DNA of 64,000 nt from Planobispora rosea (GTDB lineage: Bacteria > Actinomycetota > Actinomycetes > Streptosporangiales > Streptosporangiaceae). Positions within the stretch are counted from its first letter, which is position 1; every line of letters begins with the position of its first letter. Below are positions 58,721-64,000 of the stretch, piece by piece. Made by a program: the position numbers and the translations under genes. The notes under the pieces are model-generated. The model was not told where the DNA came from. It was given only the letters and a program-made list of their open reading frames with translations, and did no database searches. The stretch is from positions 44,110 to 108,109 of the forward strand of contig NZ_BMQP01000027.1 of NCBI RefSeq assembly GCF_014648175.1. The letters run 5' to 3'.

Positions 58721-61700
58721 ATGCGCCCGCACCGCCTGTGGATCACCGCGTTCGGCTCGTTCCCCGGGGAGGAGGAGGTCGACTTCGACGCCCTCTCCGA
58801 GGCCGGGCTGTTCCTGATCCACGGCCCCACCGGCGCGGGCAAGACCACCGTGCTGGACGCGCTGTGCTACGCCCTCTACGGCCAGGTGCCCGGCCAGCGC
58901 AACAGCGCCAGGAGCCTGCGCTGCGACCACGCTCCCCCGAGCCGGGGCCCGCGCGTGGTCCTGGAGGTCACCATCCGGGGGCGCCGCTTCAGGATCACCC
59001 GCTCGCCCGCCTGGCAGCGCCCCAAGCAGCGCGGTACCGGCACCACCGAGGAGAAGGCCAAGGTCATCGTCGAGGAGCTGCTCGCCTCCGGCGAGTGGAC
59101 CGGGCTGACCACCCGCGCCGACGAGGCCGGAGAGCTGGTCAGCGGCCTGCTCGGGATGAACGCCGCCCAGTTCTGTCAGGTCGCCATGTTGCCCCAGGGA
59201 GATTTCGCCCGTTTCCTGCGCGCCGACGGGGAGGAGCGGCGCAAGGTCCTGGAACGCCTCTTCTCCGTGAAGATCTACGCCGCCGCCGAGTCCTGGCTCG
59301 CCGACCGCCGCACCGAGGCCTTCCGTGACCAGCAGGCCCTCCGCAGGGAGGTCGACTCCGTCGTCCACCGCATCGAGGAGGCCGCCGGCCCCGAGCTCCT
59401 GGCCGCCCTCGCCGCCTCCGCGGAGATCCCCTCCGCGGACGGGGACGACCCCTCCGCGGACGCTCTCTTCACGCCCGGGGACGACCCCTCGGAGGCTCTC
59501 TTCCTCCTTCCCGGCGCGGAACCGGGCCCGGCGGGGCCCGCCGGGGCGGTCTCGGCGGAGGACGACCCGCTGGGCTGGGCGGACGCGCTCGTGACGCTGG
59601 CCGGGGAGGCGGCCGCCGCGGTGACCGGCGAGGAGATCGAGGCCGCCGTGCTGGAGGCGCGCAGGCGCCTGGAGGACGGTGCCGCCCTGGCGGACCGGCG
59701 CCGGCGCCACGCCGAGGCGCTGACGCGGAGCCGGGCGCTGGAGGAGCGCGCCGAGGAGCGCGCCGACCTGGAGGCGATCCTCGCGGAGGCGGCCCGGGCC
59801 GACCGGGTGCTGCCCCTGATCCAGGAGGCCGGGCAACGGGCCGAGACCGCGGCCAAGACCCGCGACCTGGCCGCCGACGCGCTCACCCGCGCCCTCCCGC
59901 TGCTGCGCCGGGCCGGTTCCGCGGCCGGAGGGGAGGACCCCGTCACCGGTCCCGGCCGTCCCGCCGCGCCGGGACGCGGCTCGGACGGCGCTCCCGGGTC
60001 CGCCGAGGAGCGGAGCGTCAGCCCGGACCTGCTCGCCGCGCTGGAGCGGGACCGGCGAGACGAGATCACCCGCCTGGGCGAGCTGCGCGCCGAGGAGACG
60101 CGGCTGGGGGAGATCCTCCGGGAGCGGGAACGGGAGGAGCTGGAGATCACCCGGCTGGCCGGGGAACAGGCCGGGGTCGAGGCCCGTCTGCGGGTCCTGC
60201 CCGGTCTCCGGGACGGGCTGGACGCCCGCCTCACCGCCGCCCGGCTGGACGCCGCCCGCCTGCCCGCGGCCGAGTCGGCCAGGGAGACCGCGGCCGTCCG
60301 CCTCCGGGCGGTCGAGGACCGCGACCGCCTGGCCGCCGACCTGGCCGCCGCCCGGAGGGAGCTGGCGGAGCGGCTCTCCGCCCTGCCCGTGACGGGTGAG
60401 GCCGTTCCCGGCGACGCGGAAGGGGACCCGGCCGGATCCGGGAGCGTGACCGTGGACGCGGATGCTTCCTGGAAGGGGGCCGACCTCCGGGGCTTGGCTG
60501 TCCCGGAGGGCGTGATCGGATCCGGGGGTGTGGATGTTCCCTGGGAGGTGACCGGGCTCAGGGAGGCGCTGGTCTCCCGGGAGCGGGAGCGCCGTGACGC
60601 CCTCGCCGGGCTGGAAGGGCTCCGCGCCGACGAGGCGCGCCTGGCGGAGCTGGACGCCGAACTCGCCGCCCTCGACGCGGACCTTCAGGACCTGACCGGG
60701 CAGGAGGCCGCGCTCGCCGGATCCCAGCGGGAGCTGCCCGCCGCGCTCGCCGAGGCGTCCGCCCGGCTGGCCGCCGTCCGGGCCGAGGCGGCCGGGGTCC
60801 CGGCGGCCCAGGCGGCCGCCGAGGCCGCCGCCGCCGTGCTGGAGGCCGCCCGGCGCCGTGACGCGCTCCAGGCCGAACTCGAGACGGCGCGCATCGTCAA
60901 GGCCGAGGCCGTCGACCGCGCCCAGGACCTCCGCGACCGGCTCCAGCGCGTCCGGCAGGCCCGCATCGACGGGATGGCGGCCGAGCTCGCCGCCGGGCTG
61001 GTCCCCGGTGAGGCGTGCGTGGTCTGCGGCTCGCCCGACCACCCCGCCCCGGCGGCCCCGGCGGAGGAGGCGCCCACCGCCGACGACGAGCGTGCCGCCC
61101 AGGGCGACTACGACGCGGCCACCGACCGGCGGCAGGCCGCCGAGAGCACGGTCGCCGCCCTCACCTCCCAGCTGGACGATGCCGTCGCCGTCGCCGGCGG
61201 GCTCGCCGTCGCGGAGGCCGGGGAGGCGCTCGCCGCGGCGCGGGAGAAACTCGCCGAGCTGCTCTCCGCCGCCGAGGCCGAACCCGCTCTCGCCGCCGGG
61301 CTGGACCGGGTCACCGCCGAACTGGAGGCGGTGAAGGAGCGTGCCGGGGAGATCGACCGGCGCCTGGCCGAGGGGCGGGCCCGCAGGGCCGGGGCGCGGG
61401 CCGAGCAGTCCCGGCTGACGGCCCGCCTCGACGGGGCCCGGGGCGCGGACCCGACCGTCCGGGCCCGCCGCGACCGTCTCGCCGCCGAGACCGCCGCGCT
61501 CGCCCTCGCCCTGACCGCGGTGGCACGGGTGGAGGAGACCTCCGCCCTGCACCGGGAGGCGTCCACCCGGTACGGCATCGACCGGGGTCCGGCCGCCGAT
61601 CCCGCTGACGCGCCCGCCGCGGGGGACACGACCGGGGACGCAGCCGGGGACGCAGCCGGGGACGCAGCCGGGGACGCGGCGGCGGACGGGTCCCGCGCGC

Positions 61701-62962
61701 TGAGCGCCGCCCGGGCGGCCGAGGACCTGCGGGAGGCGGAGCGGCTGCTGTCCGGGCTGCGGGAGGCGGCGGGCGCCGTTCCCGTGCTCGAGACCGAGCT
61801 CGGGGGCCTCGTCGCCGAGCTCAGGGAGCTGGAGGAACGGTCGCGCGGGCTCGCGGTGGGCCTGTCCGCGCGCCGCGCGAACGTGGAACGGCTCACCGCC
61901 GAGGCCGGCCGGATGACGGCGCGCCTCGACGCGGCCCGGGGGGAGGACCCGACGCTGGCGGCCCGGCTGGAGCGGCTGGCCGACGAGGCCGAGCTGCTCA
62001 GGGAGGCCGCCGAGGCCGCCGGGCAGGAACGGGCCGCAGCCGCCGAGCTGGAGGCGGCCCTGGCGCGGGCCGGGGCCGCCGCCGCAGAGGCGGGGTTCCT
62101 GGGACTCGAGGACGCCCGCGCGGCGGTCCGGCCGGCCGCCGAGCAGGCGGACAAGGCCGAACGTCTCCGCGAGCTCGACCGGGAGCGCGCCGCCGTCGAC
62201 GCCCGGCTGGCCGACCCGGAGCTGATCGCCGCCGCTGCGGAACCCGAACCCGACCTGACCGCGCTGGAGGCGGCCCGGGACGCCGCCGACGCCGCGCACG
62301 CGGCCTTCCTGGCCACCCGGGACCGCGCCGAGAGCCGCCGCGACCGGCTGGTCGCGCTCCGCGCCGAGCTGGCCGGGTGCCTGGGCCGCTGGCGGCCCGC
62401 CGCCGAACGCCACCGTCTGGCCGACCGGCTCGCCGCCCTGACCAGCGGCAACTCCTCCGACAACCGGTGGAGCATGCGGCTGTCGTCCTACGTGCTCGGC
62501 GAGCGGCTCCGGCAGGTCGTCGACTCGGCCAACGAGCGGCTGGACCACATGTCGGGCGGGCGCTACCTCCTGGAGCACGACCTCAGGCGGTCGGCGGGCG
62601 ACCGGAGCAGATCCGGCGGCGGGCTCGGCCTGCGCGTCCTCGACGGCTGGACCGGGGTGGACCGCGACCCCGCGACCCTGTCCGGCGGGGAGGGCTTCAT
62701 CACCTCGCTGGCGCTCGCCCTCGGCCTGGCCGACGTGGTCACCGCCGAGGCCGGGGGAGTGGAGCTCGGCACGCTGTTCGTGGACGAGGGGTTCGGCACA
62801 CTCGACGAGGACACCCTGGACGGGGTCCTCGACATCCTGGACGGCCTGCGCGACGGCGGGCGGGCCGTCGGCATCGTCAGCCACGTGGGCGAGCTGCGCA
62901 CCCGGATCCCCGCCCGGCTCCACGTCCGCAAGGACCGCCACGGCTCGTCCATCCACCAGTGA
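58721..62962 (+). CDS. sbcC: exonuclease subunit SbcC (Rad50 homologue), enlarged
   Basis: A 1413-residue SMC-like ATPase. Walker A is GPTGAGKTT (about 35-43), and 'MLPQGDFARFL' is an SbcC hallmark. Long Ala/Glu/Arg coiled coils meet at the zinc hook C766-V-V-C769. The C-terminal lobe has signature 'LSGGEGFITSLALALGLAD' and Walker B 'TLFVDEGFGTLDEDTLD'. The usual length is about 1000-1050. Here the coils carry extra acidic/Gly-Ala segments, including four copies of a 12-base unit at 61634-61681 that encodes GDAA repeats. It forms the SbcCD nuclease with the adjacent sbcD. Confidence 0.95.
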   Translation: MRPHRLWITAFGSFPGEEEVDFDALSEAGLFLIHGPTGAGKTTVLDALCYALYGQVPGQRNSARSLRCDHAPPSRGPRVVLEVTIRGRRFRITRSPAWQRPKQRGTGTTEEKAKVIVEELLASGEWTGLTTRADEAGELVSGLLGMNAAQFCQVAMLPQGDFARFLRADGEERRKVLERLFSVKIYAAAESWLADRRTEAFRDQQALRREVDSVVHRIEEAAGPELLAALAASAEIPSADGDDPSADALFTPGDDPSEALFLLPGAEPGPAGPAGAVSAEDDPLGWADALVTLAGEAAAAVTGEEIEAAVLEARRRLEDGAALADRRRRHAEALTRSRALEERAEERADLEAILAEAARADRVLPLIQEAGQRAETAAKTRDLAADALTRALPLLRRAGSAAGGEDPVTGPGRPAAPGRGSDGAPGSAEERSVSPDLLAALERDRRDEITRLGELRAEETRLGEILREREREELEITRLAGEQAGVEARLRVLPGLRDGLDARLTAARLDAARLPAAESARETAAVRLRAVEDRDRLAADLAAARRELAERLSALPVTGEAVPGDAEGDPAGSGSVTVDADASWKGADLRGLAVPEGVIGSGGVDVPWEVTGLREALVSRERERRDALAGLEGLRADEARLAELDAELAALDADLQDLTGQEAALAGSQRELPAALAEASARLAAVRAEAAGVPAAQAAAEAAAAVLEAARRRDALQAELETARIVKAEAVDRAQDLRDRLQRVRQARIDGMAAELAAGLVPGEACVVCGSPDHPAPAAPAEEAPTADDERAAQGDYDAATDRRQAAESTVAALTSQLDDAVAVAGGLAVAEAGEALAAAREKLAELLSAAEAEPALAAGLDRVTAELEAVKERAGEIDRRLAEGRARRAGARAEQSRLTARLDGARGADPTVRARRDRLAAETAALALALTAVARVEETSALHREASTRYGIDRGPAADPADAPAAGDTTGDAAGDAAGDAAGDAAADGSRALSAARAAEDLREAERLLSGLREAAGAVPVLETELGGLVAELRELEERSRGLAVGLSARRANVERLTAEAGRMTARLDAARGEDPTLAARLERLADEAELLREAAEAAGQERAAAAELEAALARAGAAAAEAGFLGLEDARAAVRPAAEQADKAERLRELDRERAAVDARLADPELIAAAAEPEPDLTALEAARDAADAAHAAFLATRDRAESRRDRLVALRAELAGCLGRWRPAAERHRLADRLAALTSGNSSDNRWSMRLSSYVLGERLRQVVDSANERLDHMSGGRYLLEHDLRRSAGDRSRSGGGLGLRVLDGWTGVDRDPATLSGGEGFITSLALALGLADVVTAEAGGVELGTLFVDEGFGTLDEDTLDGVLDILDGLRDGGRAVGIVSHVGELRTRIPARLHVRKDRHGSSIHQ
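61634..61681 (+). repeat. 12-base tandem repeat inside sbcC
   Basis: The unit GGGGACGCAGCC is present three times exactly and once with changes, encoding (G-D-A-A) repeats in a low-complexity part of the coiled coil. Being a multiple of three, copy changes would keep the frame. Confidence 0.9.
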
Positions 62963-63065
62963 TCCAGGGTCGCCGGTGTCCCAGAGGCGAGTGTGGCGAT
63001 AGCTCCCACAGCATGTAACAATTCGCCTACTCTAAGGATTGTTTGCGATCCGCCGATGGAGCGGC

Positions 63066-63878
63066 ATGGACAGTTCTCGGGTTTGGCGTGTCTATCTCCT
63101 CGGCGGCTTCGTCGTCCTGGGGATTTTCATGCTGCTGCCGTACGGCATGCCCCGGGACGTGCTGTACGTCGTGATCGGTCTGTGCGGTGTGGTGGCCATG
63201 CTGGTGTCGGCCGCCCGGTTCCGCAGCGCGGTGTCCCTTCCCTGGGCGTTGATGGGAACCGGCGTGCTCATGGCGGTCCTCGGCGACGGTCTGTGGGTCT
63301 ACTACGAGCACATCGCCGAGGTGAACCCGTTCCCCTCTCTGGCGGACGGCTTCTACCTGCTGGAGTATCCGATCGTCGCGGCCGCTCTGCACATCCTCGC
63401 CCGGCGCCGCCGCTCTCCCGCCGACCGGGAGTCCCGGTTGGACAGCGCCATCCTCGTCGTTGGCCTGGTGCTGCCGTACTGGGTGCTGCTGATCGACCCC
63501 CGGCTCGACAGCGACGGCCCGGTCCTCACCCGGGCGATCCTGCTGGGGTATCCCCTCGCCGACGCGCTGATGCTCGCCGGACTCGTACGGCTGCTGACCA
63601 CCGCGGGCGCACGCACACCCGCCTTCCGGATGATCACAGCGGCGCTGGTGGGCGTGCTCGCGGGTGACGTGGTCTTCGTCCTGGTGGAGGACCCGCAGGG
63701 GTTCAGCCTGTCGCTCGGTGTCATCCCCTTCTTGACGGCCTACCTGCTCTGGGGCGCGGCGGCGCTGCACCCCTCCGCCCCCGACCTGCTGCGCGCCACT
63801 CCGGAGGCGGCTCCCTCCCTCACCCCCGGCGGTTGCTCACCCTCACCGCCGTCGTCCTGCTCGCCCCCGGCACCCTGA
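63066..63878 (+). CDS. multi-spanning membrane protein, probable sensor half of a GGDEF/EAL-type protein, frame-broken
   Basis: About eight membrane helices are visible, e.g. 'VYLLGGFVVLGIFMLLPYG', 'VLYVVIGLCGVVAMLVSAA', 'LPWALMGTGVLMAVLGDGLWVYYEH' and 'ITAALVGVLAGDVVFVLVED'. The segments 'SLADGFYLLEYPIVAAALHILARRR' and 'DSAILVVGLVLPYWVLLID' are typical of the N-terminal sensors of actinobacterial c-di-GMP proteins. The frame ends at 63878 after an odd Ser/Pro/Cys tail, while another frame continues the helix pattern from 63827 (next entry). A TTG at 63039 is an alternative start. ATG 63066 has GGAG upstream. Confidence 0.7.
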   Translation: MDSSRVWRVYLLGGFVVLGIFMLLPYGMPRDVLYVVIGLCGVVAMLVSAARFRSAVSLPWALMGTGVLMAVLGDGLWVYYEHIAEVNPFPSLADGFYLLEYPIVAAALHILARRRRSPADRESRLDSAILVVGLVLPYWVLLIDPRLDSDGPVLTRAILLGYPLADALMLAGLVRLLTTAGARTPAFRMITAALVGVLAGDVVFVLVEDPQGFSLSLGVIPFLTAYLLWGAAALHPSAPDLLRATPEAAPSLTPGGCSPSPPSSCSPPAP

Positions 63879-64000
63879 TCGTGCAGCTCGCCTTCGGGCT
63901 GGAACCGAGCACCTGGGCCGTGGCCGTCACCTCCGCCGCGCTGTTCATGCTGGTCGTGGCCCGCATGGCCGCCATGCTGCGACGCATGCAGGAACAGGCC
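63827..64000 (+). pseudogene. continuation of the preceding gene in a shifted frame, cut by window end
   Basis: Reading from 63827 gives 'RRLLTLTAVVLLAPGTLIVQ' and 'TWAVAVTSAALFMLVVARMAAMLRRM', two further membrane helices and a linker helix, open to the end of the window. This is what should follow the preceding frame. A one-base loss, probably in the run of five C at 63823-63827, would explain the break. It is either a real frameshift or a sequence error. The missing C-terminal signalling domains lie outside. Confidence 0.65.

Noticed and set aside
57560..62956. A 1798-codon open frame antisense to sbcD-sbcC
   Set aside because: The sense strand carries all motifs of SbcD and SbcC; the antisense product is a low-complexity Gly/Leu/Val chain.
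1..64000. Mobile elements, CRISPR arrays, tRNA or rRNA genes
   Set aside because: I saw no transposase or integrase motifs, no regularly spaced repeats and no clover-leaf or rRNA sequence; the repeats found are hairpins, operators or local duplications.

Overview
The window is a 64 kb piece of chromosome from a high-GC actinomycete. The evidence is the strong G/C bias at third codon positions, many GTG starts, MsiK-type sugar transport, DesK-like two-component genes, many TetR/LacI/MarR regulators and at least ten genes with a leaderless-transcript layout (a TANNNT box 6-7 bases before the start codon). A Streptosporangiaceae-like genus (Streptosporangium, Nonomuraea and relatives) would fit, but that is an inference from gene style only. 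I see no rRNA, tRNA, insertion sequence, prophage or CRISPR array. The content reads as chromosomal accessory and metabolic genes, separated by many perfect inverted repeats that look like terminators or operators.

Layout. Positions 1-6.8 kb hold a cut-off DUF202 membrane protein, a haloacetate-dehalogenase-like hydrolase, a MarR regulator divergent from a berberine-bridge-type FAD oxidase, a helical SCO6745-like protein and an HxlR regulator divergent from an MFS exporter. From 6.8 to 9.3 kb a ferritin-like di-iron protein is divergent from a TetR regulator across two palindromic operators, followed by a secreted lysozyme-like protein. From 9.7 to 15.4 kb there is a glutathione peroxidase, a LacI regulator divergent from the shared sugar-ABC ATPase MsiK, an SDR, a lipoprotein of the glucose/sorbosone dehydrogenase family and a CMD-family protein. 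From 15.8 to 20.0 kb a lipoprotein lies next to a large membrane AAA protease of FtsH type with unusual insertions, then a small HATPase. From 20.2 to 27.9 kb there is a secreted M14 carboxypeptidase, a methyltransferase, a zinc-ribbon protein, an aldehyde dehydrogenase, an unknown protein, a Nudix protein and an SDR-TetR pair.

Two regions work as systems. Positions 27.9-35.5 kb look like a complete Amadori-product (fructosamine / fructoselysine-type) utilisation locus. Deglycase (FrlB-like), kinase (FrlD-like) and a LacI regulator run one way. A binding protein, two permeases and an epimerase (FrlC-like) run the other way. Near-identical LacI operators sit on both sides of the divergent promoter region. 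No ATPase is present in the locus, so MsiK at 11.5 kb is the obvious candidate energiser. Positions 36.2-43.6 kb are a five-gene, translationally coupled operon: SWIM zinc finger, DUF5691, MoxR AAA ATPase, DUF5682 and a VWA protein. This is the actinobacterial counterpart of the poorly understood E. coli yehLMPQ group.

Positions 43.7-57.4 kb carry two MFS transporters with a TetR regulator and an operator array, an enolase-superfamily protein that has lost its catalytic lysines, an LCP-family cell-wall ligase, a crotonase, several alpha/beta hydrolases and a DesKR-like two-component system. Positions 57.5-63 kb are sbcD-sbcC. The window ends in a multi-spanning membrane protein whose reading frame is broken by an apparent one-base slip near 63,825.
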